DNA of 64,000 bases from Sphaerisporangium fuscum (lineage in GTDB: Bacteria; Actinomycetota; Actinomycetes; Streptosporangiales; Streptosporangiaceae), in the NCBI RefSeq assembly GCF_018531465.1, contig NZ_JAHDTF010000008.1, positions 186,001 to 250,000 on the forward strand, read 5' to 3'. Positions 41,525-50,827 of this stretch are shown piece by piece. Position numbers and translations under genes: made by a program. The first letter of the stretch is position 1; each line of letters begins with the position of its first letter. The notes under the pieces were generated by a model. That model did no database searches, was not told the origin of the DNA, and saw only the letters and a program-made list of their open reading frames with translations.

Positions 41525-42673
41525 GTGGACGACCGCACCTACGAGCCGCCGGAACCGGACCGGGCGGGCACCGCGCTGCGCTACCTGTGCGCGGCGCCGA
41601 CGATGCTGTTCTACGGCGCCACCCTGGTCTGGATGGTCGCCCACTATCCCGACCGGCTCACGACGGCGCTGGCCGACGTGGCGCTCGGCGTGGCGGGGCT
41701 GGTCGTCATGTGGTGGCGGCGCCGGTGGCCGTGGCAGGTGGCGCTGGTCATCGTCCTGCTCACCGCCTTCTCCGACACGGCGAACGGCCCCGCCCAGGTC
41801 GCGTACGTGTCCCTGTGCACGCATCGCCGGTGGCGCCAGATCGTCCCGGTGGCCGCGCTGTGGTGGCTGTGCCTGGCGGGACGGTCGGCGTGGAACGGCG
41901 TCACCCAGCCCACCGTCGTCACCCTCGTGACCGGGACGGCCGTCCTCGGCGGGCTCACCGTCTTCGGCCTGTATCTGCGCACCTGGCGCGACCTCGCCGC
42001 CTCCCGGAACGAGGCGGCGCGGACCGCGGAGCGCGAACAGCTCCAGCGGATCGAGCGGGCCAGGCTGGCCGAGCGGGTCAGGATCGCCCAGGAGATGCAC
42101 GACGTCCTCGCCCACCGGATCTCCCTGCTGGCGATGCTCGCCGGCGGCCTGGCCTACCGCGGCGACCTCACCCCGGAGGAGACCCGGGCGACCGCGCTGG
42201 CGATCCAGGAGAACGCGCACCAGTCGATGAACGAACTGCGCGCCGTGCTGGGCACGCTCCGCCGCGACGGCGGGCTGGAGGCGCCGCAGCCGGCCCTGGC
42301 CCAGGTGGAGGCCCTGCTGGAGGAGGTCCGCGCCGCCGGCCAGCGGGTCGAGATGGACGACGCGGTCCAGCGGCGGGACCTGCTGCCGGCCCAGACCGCC
42401 CGGCACGCCTACCGCATCGTGCAGGAGGCCCTGACCAACGCGCGCAAGCACGCCCCGGGCAGCCGGGTGACGGCCGAGCTGCGCGGACGGCCGGGCCAGG
42501 GCCTGCGGATCCGGGTGAGCAACCCGGTGCCGTCCGGCACGGCCGCGGGCCCCGGCGGGCGGCTGGGCCTGGTCGGCCTGGCCGAGCGGACCCGCATGGC
42601 CGGCGGGACGATCAGTCACACCGTCCGGGACGGCCGCTTCGTCCTCGACGTCCGGCTGCCATGGGAGGCTTGA
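41525..42673 (+). CDS. NarL-type sensor histidine kinase (HisKA_3)
   Basis: A 382-residue kinase. Four to five hydrophobic segments (about residues 18-135) are followed by a HisKA_3 dimerisation domain with RIAQEMHDVLAHRISLLAML (phospho-His near residue 193) and an HATPase domain with IVQEALTNARKHAPG and GGRLGLVGLAER. The GTG start at 41525 has no Shine-Dalgarno sequence; a TACCCT element seven bases upstream suggests a leaderless transcript. The response regulator gene follows within five bases. The small number of extracytoplasmic residues fits intramembrane sensing of envelope stress. Confidence 0.87.
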   Translation: MDDRTYEPPEPDRAGTALRYLCAAPTMLFYGATLVWMVAHYPDRLTTALADVALGVAGLVVMWWRRRWPWQVALVIVLLTAFSDTANGPAQVAYVSLCTHRRWRQIVPVAALWWLCLAGRSAWNGVTQPTVVTLVTGTAVLGGLTVFGLYLRTWRDLAASRNEAARTAEREQLQRIERARLAERVRIAQEMHDVLAHRISLLAMLAGGLAYRGDLTPEETRATALAIQENAHQSMNELRAVLGTLRRDGGLEAPQPALAQVEALLEEVRAAGQRVEMDDAVQRRDLLPAQTARHAYRIVQEALTNARKHAPGSRVTAELRGRPGQGLRIRVSNPVPSGTAAGPGGRLGLVGLAERTRMAGGTISHTVRDGRFVLDVRLPWEA

Positions 42674-42677
42674 GACC

Positions 42678-43325
42678 GTGATCCGCCTGGTCATCGTGGA
42701 CGACGACCCGATGGTGCGCACCGGGCTGCGCCTCATCCTCGGGGGCGAGCCCGACATCGACATCGCCGGCGAGGCCGGGGACGGACGCCAGGCCATGGAG
42801 GTGATCGCCGGCCTGCGGCCCGACGTCGTCCTGATGGACATCCGGATGCCGGTCCAGGACGGCCTGGTCACCACCGACCTGCTCCTGACCCGGCCGGACC
42901 CGCCCCGCGTCCTGGTCCTCACCACCTTCGACGCCGACGACATGGTGATGCGGGCGCTGCGGCTCGGCGCCGCCGGCTTCCTGCTGAAGGACACCCCGCC
43001 GCCCAAGATGATCGAGGCGGTCCGCGCGGTCGCCAGGGGCGAGCCGGTGCTGTCGCCGGGCGTCATGCACCAGGTGATCGCCGCGGCCACCGACAGGGCG
43101 GACCCGCGCCGCCCGGAGGCGCTGCGGGAGCTGGCCAGGCTCACCGGACGCGAGCGCGAGGTCGCGATCGAGGTGGCCAGGGGCAGCTCCAACGCCGAGA
43201 TCGCCCAGGCCCTCTACATGAGCGTCGCGACGGTGAAGGCCAACATCACCCGCATATTCGCCAAGCTCGGGACCGACAACCGCGTCCACGTCGCCATGAA
43301 GGTCCGCGACGCCGGCCTCCTGTGA
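42678..43325 (+). CDS. NarL/LuxR-type response regulator
   Basis: A 215-residue regulator: receiver domain with VIVDDDP, VVLMDIRMP (Asp near residue 54), TTFD and KDTPP, then a LuxR-type HTH (about 150-210: LTGREREVAIEVARGSSNAE, IAQALYMSVATVKANITRIF). It is coupled to the upstream kinase and probably binds the TCGACCCAGGTC repeats at 41452 to control the divergent ABC operon. It is convergent with the next permease gene, with one base between the stops and no terminator seen. Confidence 0.9.
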   Translation: MIRLVIVDDDPMVRTGLRLILGGEPDIDIAGEAGDGRQAMEVIAGLRPDVVLMDIRMPVQDGLVTTDLLLTRPDPPRVLVLTTFDADDMVMRALRLGAAGFLLKDTPPPKMIEAVRAVARGEPVLSPGVMHQVIAAATDRADPRRPEALRELARLTGREREVAIEVARGSSNAEIAQALYMSVATVKANITRIFAKLGTDNRVHVAMKVRDAGLL

Positions 43326-43326
43326 C

Positions 43327-44196
43327 TCAGGACACCACGTCCTTGCGGCGGAAGCGGCGGAAGGCGAGGGCGATGAGGATCGCGGCGTAGGTCACCGACA
43401 GGGACGCCCCCTTGATCATGCCGCTCCAGTCGAGCTCCGGCATGAGGGCGTCGGTCCAGGCCGCGTTCCAGAACGTCGGCAGGAACTCGCGGATCCCGCC
43501 GAGCGCCTCGACGGCCTGCAGGATGTTGCTCACGATGACCAGCCCCACGGCCCCGCCCACCGCGCCGAGCGGCGAGTCGGTGCTCACCGACAGCAGGAAC
43601 GCCAGGGCCGCGACCACCAGCTGGCTGACCAGGGCGTACCCGATGACGATGCCGAACCTCGGCAGCACCGCCGACGCCGGGACCAGCTCCCCGGTGCCCG
43701 GCAGCCGGATGTCGTTCCACCCGAAGGCGACCGTGCCGGCGAGCAGCGCCATCAGCGGCAGCGACACCACCGCCGCCGTGGAGTAGCCGAGGGCGACGAC
43801 GAGCTTCTGCCGCAGCAGCCGGTCGCGGGGCACGGGGGCCGCGAGCAGGTAACGCAGCGACGACCAGTTCGCCTCGCTCGCCACCGTGTCGCCGCAGAAC
43901 AGCGCCACGGCCACCACCAGCAGCAGCGTGGCCGACACCGAGAGGGTGAACGCCGCGAAGTTCAGCCCGCCCTGGGTCGCGAGGTCCGACAGCCGCAGGG
44001 AGTTCTGCGCGGGCGCGGGGCCGAGCGAGAACGCCGCGACCAGGATCCACGGCAGCGCGAGCAGCAGGCCGAACATCACCAGCGTGCGGCGCCGCTTGAA
44101 CTGCCGCACGATCTCCACGCGCAGCGGCAGGGTGCGCCCCGGCGCGTACGCCGCGCCCGTCCGGCCCGCCGCCTTCTCCACGGGCGCCGCGCTCAT
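43327..44196 (-). CDS. ABC-2 type permease
   Basis: A 289-residue membrane protein with six hydrophobic segments. The N-terminus LPLRVEIVRQFKRRRTLVMFG and SEANWSSLRYLLAAPVPRDRLL are characteristic of ABC-2 permeases. The start has GGAGAG just upstream within a 24-base repeat shared with the end of the previous gene. It partners the ATPase domain of the 44258-46861 fusion protein, whose gene precedes it on the same strand. Confidence 0.84.
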   Translation of the reverse strand: MSAAPVEKAAGRTGAAYAPGRTLPLRVEIVRQFKRRRTLVMFGLLLALPWILVAAFSLGPAPAQNSLRLSDLATQGGLNFAAFTLSVSATLLLVVAVALFCGDTVASEANWSSLRYLLAAPVPRDRLLRQKLVVALGYSTAAVVSLPLMALLAGTVAFGWNDIRLPGTGELVPASAVLPRFGIVIGYALVSQLVVAALAFLLSVSTDSPLGAVGGAVGLVIVSNILQAVEALGGIREFLPTFWNAAWTDALMPELDWSGMIKGASLSVTYAAILIALAFRRFRRKDVVS

Positions 44197-44285
44197 GCGT
44201 TCTCTCCGATCGGCTCGAGGCCTGCGGCGCCACGCCGCCGATGACGCAGGACGGCGTTCACGCGTTCTCTCCGATCAGGTCGAGG
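44197..44285 (-). repeat. Short duplication at the ATPase-permease junction
   Basis: GCGTTCTCTCCGATC plus CGAGG-containing bases at 44197-44220 recur at 44262-44285 with two mismatches in 24. One copy encodes the last residues of the fusion protein (LIGENA, stop); the other lies just before the permease start and supplies its ribosome site (GGAGAGAACGCATGA). An ancestral ATGA overlap appears to have been split by about 65 bases. Confidence 0.65.
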
Positions 44286-46861
44286 AAGACGTCCTCCAGG
44301 CGGCCCCTGGCGCCGTCGGACGGGGCCGCGCCGCCGAGCAGGTCGCTGACCGGCCCGGAGGCGACCAGCCGGCCCCGGTTCATCACCACCACGTGGTCGC
44401 AGGTCTGCTCCACCTCGGCCAGCAGGTGGCTGGAGACGATCACCGTGCGCCCGCGGGCGGCGTACCGGATCAGGACCCGGCGCATCTCGGCGATCTGCGG
44501 CGGGTCGAGGCCGTTGGCGGGCTCGTCGAGCACCAGCAGGTCGGGCAGGCCGAGCATGGCCTGGGCGATGGCGAGGCGCTGGCGCATGCCCTGGGAGTAG
44601 GTGCGCACCGCCCGGTCGAGCGCCGTCCCGAGGGCGGCGATCTCCAGCGCCTCCTCCATGTGGGCGTCGCCGCGCGGGCGCCCGGTCGCCCGCCAGTAGA
44701 GCTCGAGGTTCTCCCGCCCGGACAGGTGGGGCAGGAAGCCGGGGCCCTCCACGAACGAGCCGAGCCGCGACAGCACCGGCGCGCCGGGGGTGACCCGGTT
44801 CCCGAAGATGCGGATCTCGCCCGCGTCCGGGTGGATCAGGCCCATCATCATGCGCATCGTGGTCGTCTTGCCCGCGCCGTTCGGCCCGAGCAGGCCGAGC
44901 ACCTGGCCCTGTTCGACCCGGAACGACAGGTCGTCCACCGCGAGCTCGCCGTTGCCGTACTTCTTGGTCAGGCCGGTGATCTGCAGCGGGACCTCGGCGA
45001 GGCCGGTGTCCGGCGCCTCGGAGCGGCGGGCGCGGCCGAGCAGCAGCAGGACCGCGGCGAGGGCCAGCGCGGCCAGCGGCATCGCCCAGGTCCACGAGGG
45101 GAGGCCCGGCGTGGCGGCCCGCAGCGAGACGTCGGTGGGCACGGTGAGGGTGGGCGAGGCCAGCCCGACGCGGTGCACGGCCGGGGCGGCCGGCGCGGCG
45201 TACCCCATGTCGGTGGTGCTCACCACGACGCGCAGCCGGTGCCCCACCGCGAACCGGTGGTCGATCACCGGGAGCGTGACCGTGGCGGTGGTGCCGGTCT
45301 CGGTCGCGGTGACGCGGAACGGGGCCACCAGGCCCTGGGGGAGCACGGGCCGCTGGCCCCCCACGTCGTACAGCTTGGCGAAGAGCGTGACCTCACCGGT
45401 GCCGTGCACGCGGACCTTCACGGCGGGCGCGCCGGTGATCTCCAACGGCTCGGTGAGCGGCGCGGACTCGAACGCGGCCGCCTGCCCCGGCATGTCCAGC
45501 GAGAACCCGGCCGTCGCCGTCGCCCCGAGCAGGCCGCCGATGCCCGGCACCGAGGAGATCGAGGCGGGCGAGCCGCCGGGCGGGGTGGCCACCTGCTGGT
45601 CCGGCCCGGCGACGGCGACCTGGGCCCGCGCGGTCCCGGACAGGCCGGGGTAGCGGCCGGTGCCGGCGTGGACGAGGACGGGACGGCGGGTGCCGGGGTC
45701 GCGGCCGCCGTCGCGGGTGACGGTGAAGGCGTCGCCGAGGGGCGTGCCGTCCTTCTTCAGCCAGTGGTCGAACCAGCCGATCGTGCGGTCGGCCACCCAG
45801 TCGATCTCGCCGTCGCCGCCGTCGTGGCCGCCGTCGAACCACGCGACCTCCACGGGGGCGCCGGTCGCGGCGATCGCCCTGGCGTTGGCGTCGGCGTGGG
45901 CGAGCGGGAACAGCGAGTCGCGCTTGCCCTGGAGGAGCAGGGCCGGCACGCGGATCTTCCCGGGGACGGAGATCGGGCTCGACCGTCGCAGCGTGTCGAC
46001 GGTGCCGGCGGTGGCGCGCCCGGTCTCGGCGGCCTTCTGGTACATCGCGCAGATCTCCGGCAGGAACCGCCCGCACTGGACGTCCTGCGGCGGACCGGTG
46101 TTCCCGTTCGGGGCGTCGCCGGGGCGACCCGCGGCCCCCTGATCGGGCGCGCCGGTCCGGTCGCCGCCGGACGACGCGCCGGCGAGGCCGCCGGAGGCCC
46201 CCGGGGCGAGCGGGGAGTCGACGGCCCTGCTGAAGAACAGCCCCGCCCACATGCGCTTGAAGACGCCCTTGTCCGGTCCCTGCCCGCTCGCCTCGGGGAA
46301 CAGGGCGTCGGCCAGGTCGTACCAGGTGATCTGCGGGACGATCGCGTCGATCCGGTCGTCGTAGGCGGCCGACATCAGCGTGATCGCGCCGCCGTAGGAG
46401 CCGCCGGCGAGGCCGAGGCGGGGATCGCCGGGGGAGTCGAGCAGCACTTCGGGACGCCGGGCCACCCAGTCGATCAGCTGCCGGACGTCCTTGACCTCGT
46501 AGTCGGGGGAGTTGAGCGCGATCTGCCCGGTCGAGGCCCCGAAGCCCCGCGCCGACCAGGTGAGCACGGCGTACCCCTCGCCCGCCAGGCGCTCGGCCTC
46601 GTCGCGCACCGACCGCTTGCTGCCGCCGAACCCGTGGGCGAGCAGGACGGCCGGTGCCCTGCCGCCTCCGGCCGGCGGGAAGAAGGTGGCGTCCAGGGTG
46701 ACGTGCTGGTCGTCGCGCGGGCCGTCGACGACGGGGATCTTCAGGTCGAGGGCCTTGACGTGCGGGGACGACGGCCACAGGACCCAGGCCGCCGCGCCGG
46801 CCACCAGGAGCGCCGTGACGATCAACGCGACGACGACCGGCCGCCTGCCCGCAAATCTCAT
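44258..46861 (-). CDS. Fusion: CocE/NonD-type hydrolase plus ABC ATPase
   Basis: An 867-residue protein. A signal-anchor helix (about residues 8-28) leads to an X-Pro dipeptidyl-peptidase/CocE-like alpha/beta hydrolase with nucleophile motif GGSYGGA (about 150) and GGHDGGDGEID near the catalytic His, then a jelly-roll C-terminal domain (about 380-580). A second transmembrane helix (about 583-605) is followed by a complete ABC ATPase (GPNGAGKTTT near 655, TYSQGMRQRLAIA, LLVLDEPANGLD). The topology would put the hydrolase outside and the ATPase inside, coupled to the next gene's permease. The two parts are separate genes in most systems. Substrate unknown; hydrolysis of a peptide or ester linked to export is plausible. 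Confidence 0.83.
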   Translation of the reverse strand: MRFAGRRPVVVALIVTALLVAGAAAWVLWPSSPHVKALDLKIPVVDGPRDDQHVTLDATFFPPAGGGRAPAVLLAHGFGGSKRSVRDEAERLAGEGYAVLTWSARGFGASTGQIALNSPDYEVKDVRQLIDWVARRPEVLLDSPGDPRLGLAGGSYGGAITLMSAAYDDRIDAIVPQITWYDLADALFPEASGQGPDKGVFKRMWAGLFFSRAVDSPLAPGASGGLAGASSGGDRTGAPDQGAAGRPGDAPNGNTGPPQDVQCGRFLPEICAMYQKAAETGRATAGTVDTLRRSSPISVPGKIRVPALLLQGKRDSLFPLAHADANARAIAATGAPVEVAWFDGGHDGGDGEIDWVADRTIGWFDHWLKKDGTPLGDAFTVTRDGGRDPGTRRPVLVHAGTGRYPGLSGTARAQVAVAGPDQQVATPPGGSPASISSVPGIGGLLGATATAGFSLDMPGQAAAFESAPLTEPLEITGAPAVKVRVHGTGEVTLFAKLYDVGGQRPVLPQGLVAPFRVTATETGTTATVTLPVIDHRFAVGHRLRVVVSTTDMGYAAPAAPAVHRVGLASPTLTVPTDVSLRAATPGLPSWTWAMPLAALALAAVLLLLGRARRSEAPDTGLAEVPLQITGLTKKYGNGELAVDDLSFRVEQGQVLGLLGPNGAGKTTTMRMMMGLIHPDAGEIRIFGNRVTPGAPVLSRLGSFVEGPGFLPHLSGRENLELYWRATGRPRGDAHMEEALEIAALGTALDRAVRTYSQGMRQRLAIAQAMLGLPDLLVLDEPANGLDPPQIAEMRRVLIRYAARGRTVIVSSHLLAEVEQTCDHVVVMNRGRLVASGPVSDLLGGAAPSDGARGRLEDVFLDLIGENA

Positions 46862-46982
46862 GCCGAGAGCCTACTTACGCCCGGCTGAGAGATCCCTGAG
46901 ACACCCGGCTGGAGATCGATGCGGGTTATCTCCGGGTCATCCCCGATTGCGGAGCATGTCGAGGACCCGGCATCATTTGCGC

Positions 46983-48140
46983 GTGAAAGCAGGCGCAACG
47001 ATCAAGGTCAGGGCCACTCAGGCCGTGGAGTGGGCCCTCCCGTACTGGACACGGGGCGAGGCGGGCCGCCAGACGCCGCCCGACCTGTTCCGGGTGATGT
47101 ACACGGGGTGGATCGTGGCCTTTGTCCTGAAGGTTCTCGGTGCGTCCTGGGACGTGTCCTGGCACTTCAAGTGGCTCCGTGACGACCTCGCCCCGCCGCA
47201 CCTGCTCAACAGCGTGGGCACCGCGATCGTCGTGGCGTTGACGATCGTCCACACCTACACCGGGTACGGCGTCGACCGCGCCGCCCAACGGCTGATCCAG
47301 TGGGGCACGGGCGCGTTCCTGATCGCGATCCCGATCGACCTGATCAACCACCGGATCAACGGGGTGGACATCACCTCGTGGAGCCCCTCCCACATGCTGC
47401 TGTACGTCGGCACGGCGTTCATGATCAGCGGCGTCATCCGGGGCTGGTACGTTTACGCGCCCAAGGGCGGGCGGCGCGACATCGTCCTCGGAGCGTTCTT
47501 CATCTTCTTCCTGGAGAACGTCCTGTTCCCCAGCGAGCACCAGGAGTACGGCGTGCTGGAGCTCGCCTCCTGGGACCGGGGGAAGCCGTACGCGGAGCCG
47601 ACCCTGCTGGACTTCGCCGCCAACCAGATGGGCCGCCCCGTCGACCGCGGCATGGTCGAGAAGTTCTCGCTGCCCGTCCCCGACTGGGTGTACCCGGTGT
47701 GGTTCGGCGTCGCCGCCATGATCGTGCTCGTCACGGCGCGCGCGCTGGTCGGCCGCAGGTGGACCGCCACCGCCGCCGCGGGCGTCTACGTCGGCTACCG
47801 CGCCCTGATCTGGCCGCTGCTCGTCGTGGGCACGTTCCCGCCGTCCGCCGTCCCGTTCTTCCTGCTCGCGGGCGCCGTGTGCGTCGACGTGGCCTTCATG
47901 GTGCGGCCGCCCGCCCTGCGGCCCGCGCTCGGCGCCGTCCTGGTCACCGCCGGCCTGTACGGCGCGCTGCTGCTGCAGGACCGGGTGCTGGAGGCCCCGC
48001 CGTTCATGCTGCTGTCGGCCCCGGCGAGCGCCGTCCTGCTCGGCGCGGCCTGGTACGGCGTGGAGTGGTACGGCCGCAGGCGCGCGGGCCGTTCGCCCAG
48101 CCCGGACGCCCTCCCGCTCGGCGCCCCCGCGACACCATAA
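46983..48140 (+). CDS. Polytopic membrane protein of unknown function
   Basis: A 385-residue protein with about ten hydrophobic segments from residue 40 on. The motif GASWDVSWHFKW and the later SPSHMLLYVGTA carry conserved-looking His residues within or near helices, and FFLENVLFPSEHQEYG lies in a loop. I recall similar proteins as uncharacterised actinobacterial membrane proteins. The GTG at 46983 has no ribosome site. It precedes CopC/CopD on the opposite strand (convergent, with a shared hairpin), so a link to copper or respiratory chemistry via the histidines is possible but unproven. Confidence 0.65.
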   Translation: MKAGATIKVRATQAVEWALPYWTRGEAGRQTPPDLFRVMYTGWIVAFVLKVLGASWDVSWHFKWLRDDLAPPHLLNSVGTAIVVALTIVHTYTGYGVDRAAQRLIQWGTGAFLIAIPIDLINHRINGVDITSWSPSHMLLYVGTAFMISGVIRGWYVYAPKGGRRDIVLGAFFIFFLENVLFPSEHQEYGVLELASWDRGKPYAEPTLLDFAANQMGRPVDRGMVEKFSLPVPDWVYPVWFGVAAMIVLVTARALVGRRWTATAAAGVYVGYRALIWPLLVVGTFPPSAVPFFLLAGAVCVDVAFMVRPPALRPALGAVLVTAGLYGALLLQDRVLEAPPFMLLSAPASAVLLGAAWYGVEWYGRRRAGRSPSPDALPLGAPATP

Positions 48141-48154
48141 CCCCGCTCGTCACC

Positions 48155-48192
48155 GACGTGCCCCGGCCGGAGACTCCCGGCCGGGGCACGTC
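48155..48192. terminator. Bidirectional hairpin terminator
   Basis: GACGTGCCCCGGCCGG (48155-48170) pairs perfectly with CCGGCCGGGGCACGTC (48177-48192) around a 6-base loop. It lies midway between convergent stops at 48140 and 48208 and can act for both strands. Confidence 0.85.
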
Positions 48193-48207
48193 CGTTCTCG
48201 GCGGCGG

Positions 48208-49266
48208 TCAGGCGACCGGCGAGCGGGTCAGCGCCACCGCCACCCCGTACGCCAGGCCCATCACCCCGACCTCCAGCGTCGCCCAGGCCGCGAACGCCGT
48301 CGCCTCCCGCCGCGCCACACCGGGCAGCAGGCGCCAGCGGATGTTGGCCCCGAGCAGGGCGATCAGCCCCGCGAAGACGGTCTTGGCCACGACGAGCTGC
48401 CCGTAGCGGGTGGTGAACAGCGACCCCGGAAGCTGCGTCGTCGGCGAGAGCGCCAGCTCCACCAGGCCGTTGAACAGCCCCGAGACCGAGACCACCACCA
48501 GCGCCGCCGTCGCCAGCCGCGAGAACTTCGGCAGGGCGCGGGCCAGCAGCTCGCGGTCGCGCGTCAGCAGCACGGCCAGGGCGACCAGGCCGCCCACCCA
48601 GGCCGAGGCGCCGATCACGTGCAGCTCCATCGACACCATGCTGATGTCGTGCCAGTACCAGTTCGAGGCGTGGCCGCTGACCGGCAGGGGGAGCAGGCCG
48701 AACAGGGCGACCACGACGCGCAGCTCGGCGGGCACCTTCTCGCCGAAGCGCACCGCCAGCAGCCCGAAGAACGTGTAGACGAGGGCGCAGGCGGCGCTGA
48801 TCACCAGGCCCTGCCCCGAGCCGATGAGGTCGACGTACGTCGCCGGGTCGGGGATCCGGCCGGGGGTGACCTCGGCGGCGCTGAGCAGCATGGCCACCAG
48901 CGCGGAGATCGTCCATCCGAACGCGGCGAGGACGGCCCAGCGGCGCGCGCGGGACAGGACGGGCTCGGTGCGCTCGGGGTCGTCGAAACCGAGGAACCTC
49001 GGCAGCAGGCTCAGCCCGACGGCCGCGAGGGCGCACAGATCGAGGACCAGGCGGGCGGTGGGCAGCCCGTACTCCACGACAGGCCCGGGGAAGGCGATCC
49101 CCGGCACGGCCCGCGGGAGCGTCCACCAGGTGGACACCAGCATCGCCAGCAGTCCCCCCGCCCCGGCCGTCCACGCGGCAGGCCACCGCGCCCCCGCCCG
49201 GCCGGGAGAGCCCGTCCCGCGTGCGGTGCCGCCGCCGGAGGCGGTGGTCTGGTCGACGGAGGTCAC
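48208..49266 (-). CDS. copD: Copper resistance protein CopD domain
   Basis: A 352-residue membrane protein with nine hydrophobic segments. The CopD signatures are visible: GHASNWYWHDISMVSMELHV (His-rich helix), WVGGLVALAVLL and RFSRLA-type spans, with SGLFNGLVEL following. Its GTG overlaps the copC stop (GTGA), so the two are translated together. It would work with periplasmic-type CopC to pass copper across the membrane. The long frame beginning at 49923 is a shadow of copC. No copper-sensing regulator is adjacent. Confidence 0.85.
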   Translation of the reverse strand: MTSVDQTTASGGGTARGTGSPGRAGARWPAAWTAGAGGLLAMLVSTWWTLPRAVPGIAFPGPVVEYGLPTARLVLDLCALAAVGLSLLPRFLGFDDPERTEPVLSRARRWAVLAAFGWTISALVAMLLSAAEVTPGRIPDPATYVDLIGSGQGLVISAACALVYTFFGLLAVRFGEKVPAELRVVVALFGLLPLPVSGHASNWYWHDISMVSMELHVIGASAWVGGLVALAVLLTRDRELLARALPKFSRLATAALVVVSVSGLFNGLVELALSPTTQLPGSLFTTRYGQLVVAKTVFAGLIALLGANIRWRLLPGVARREATAFAAWATLEVGVMGLAYGVAVALTRSPVA

Positions 49267-49850
49267 GCGCCCTGCCCCTTCGGCCCGCGGGCGACGACCC
49301 AGATGCCGAGCCCGGACAGCAGCAGCGCCACCAGGAGCAGCCCCCACACCCAGGACCCGCTCGAGGCGGGCGGGGCGGCCGAGACCGCGACGGTCCCGCC
49401 GGGGGCACCCGCCGACGACGGACCGGCGGAAGGCGCCTGCGCCGCCGGGGACGGCGAACCCGTGGGCTGCGCGGCCGGGGACTGCGCGGGGGCGTCGCCG
49501 ACGGTGAAGCGGATCTGTCCGCTCACCGGGTGGCCGTCGTTGGAGACGATCTGGTACCCGACGAGGTAGGAGCCCGCCGGGGACGCCCCCGGCACCGTCG
49601 CCATGACCTTCTCCTCCGCGACCTCCACCTCGGCCTTGGTGGCCACCCCGTCCGGCCCGGTGAGCACCACCTGGGCGAAGTCGGCCCGGACCGGCTGGTC
49701 GAACGTCAGCGTCACCCGGCTCGGGACGGAGGCCAGCCGGGCGCCGTCCTTCGGATCGCTGCCGGTCAGCACGTTGTGAGCCTGGGCGGGCCCGGCGGCC
49801 ACGGCCAGCGCCGCGCAGGCCGCCAGCAGGACCGTAAGGAGTCGCCTCAC
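49263..49850 (-). CDS. copC: Copper-binding protein CopC
   Basis: A 195-residue exported protein. The signal peptide (1-24) ends in AGPAQA, so the mature N-terminus is His-Asn (HNVLTGSDP), giving the amino-terminal copper ligand typical of CopC. The GxRLASVPSRVTLTFDQPV strand and the SNDGHPVSGQIRFTV end carry the further Asp/His ligands. A Pro/Ala/Ser linker and a C-terminal helix (about 165-187) anchor it to the membrane. It forms an operon with copD. Confidence 0.87.
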   Translation of the reverse strand: MRRLLTVLLAACAALAVAAGPAQAHNVLTGSDPKDGARLASVPSRVTLTFDQPVRADFAQVVLTGPDGVATKAEVEVAEEKVMATVPGASPAGSYLVGYQIVSNDGHPVSGQIRFTVGDAPAQSPAAQPTGSPSPAAQAPSAGPSSAGAPGGTVAVSAAPPASSGSWVWGLLLVALLLSGLGIWVVARGPKGQGA

Positions 49851-50006
49851 CGGGAAATGACCTTTCCTTCGTCTTCATCCGACCCGGCCATGGTCCCATC
49901 TTTGGACGCCGCCCCGTATCCAAGGGTCCGCGTGGACGGAAGGCTTACCTTTCCCCCGCCGCCGGAGGCGTCCCGCTGGTGCCGCCCGTGGCCGTAGGCT
50001 GTCGGC

Positions 50007-50777
50007 GTGGAATCCCGGTTGCTGTTCGACGGCGCGGCGGCGCACTACAGCCGGTACCGCCAGGGGTACGGCGACGAGGTCATCGACCACATCGCCCGGG
50101 AGCTGGGCCTCGGCCGGCGTTCCCGGGTGCTCGACCTGGGCTGCGGCCCCGGCACCCTGGCCATCCCGCTGGCGCGCCACGCCGGCCGGGTCGTGGCCGT
50201 CGACCCGAGCGGCGACATGCTCTCGGAGGGGGCGCGCCTCGGCCCGCCCAACGTCCAGTGGGTCCAGGGCGACTCCTCCCGCCTGAAGGCGCTGCGCCTC
50301 GGGCGGATCGACCACGTCCTGATGGGCCGCTCGTTCCACTGGATGGACCGCGCCCGGGTGCTCGCCGACCTCGACGTGCTGCTCCCGCCGGACGGCGCCG
50401 TCGTGCTCGTCGGCCCCACCCGCGACCCGGGCGAGCCGCCGTGGGAGCCGGTCGTGCACGCCGTGCGGCAGGCGTTCGGCCTGGAGTGGCGGGCGAACAG
50501 CGAGTCGTACCAGCAGACCGGGCGCCATCACGACGAGGTGCTCGCCGAGTCGGTCTTCAGCCGCATGTCCACGCACACCTTCCGCCGTACGGCGCCGCGT
50601 GACGTCGAGGGCGTGATCGGCCTGCAGCTGTCGTACTCCTACTCCACCCCCGCGCGGCTGGGGGAGCGGCTGCCGGAGTTCGTCGAGGCGCTGGCCCGGG
50701 CGCTGGAGGCGGCCAATCCGTCCGGCGTGTGGACGGAGGACATCGTCACCGCCGTGACGACCGCCCGCCGCCCCTGA
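50007..50777 (+). CDS. Class I SAM-dependent methyltransferase
   Basis: A 256-residue soluble methyltransferase. Motif I VLDLGCGPGTLAIPL is at about residue 42, followed by VVAVDPSGDML, VQWVQGDSS and FHWMDRARVLADL, which places it in the methyltransferase type 11/ubiquinone-biosynthesis-like group of small-molecule enzymes. TAGGCT lies exactly six bases before GTG 50007, so the mRNA is probably leaderless. It stands alone, divergent from copC by 156 bases. The acceptor is unknown. Confidence 0.82.
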   Translation: MESRLLFDGAAAHYSRYRQGYGDEVIDHIARELGLGRRSRVLDLGCGPGTLAIPLARHAGRVVAVDPSGDMLSEGARLGPPNVQWVQGDSSRLKALRLGRIDHVLMGRSFHWMDRARVLADLDVLLPPDGAVVLVGPTRDPGEPPWEPVVHAVRQAFGLEWRANSESYQQTGRHHDEVLAESVFSRMSTHTFRRTAPRDVEGVIGLQLSYSYSTPARLGERLPEFVEALARALEAANPSGVWTEDIVTAVTTARRP

Positions 50778-50827
50778 CCGCCTGCCCGTCCGGTGCCGTC
50801 GCGGCCCGCCTCACCACCAGGAGAAGG

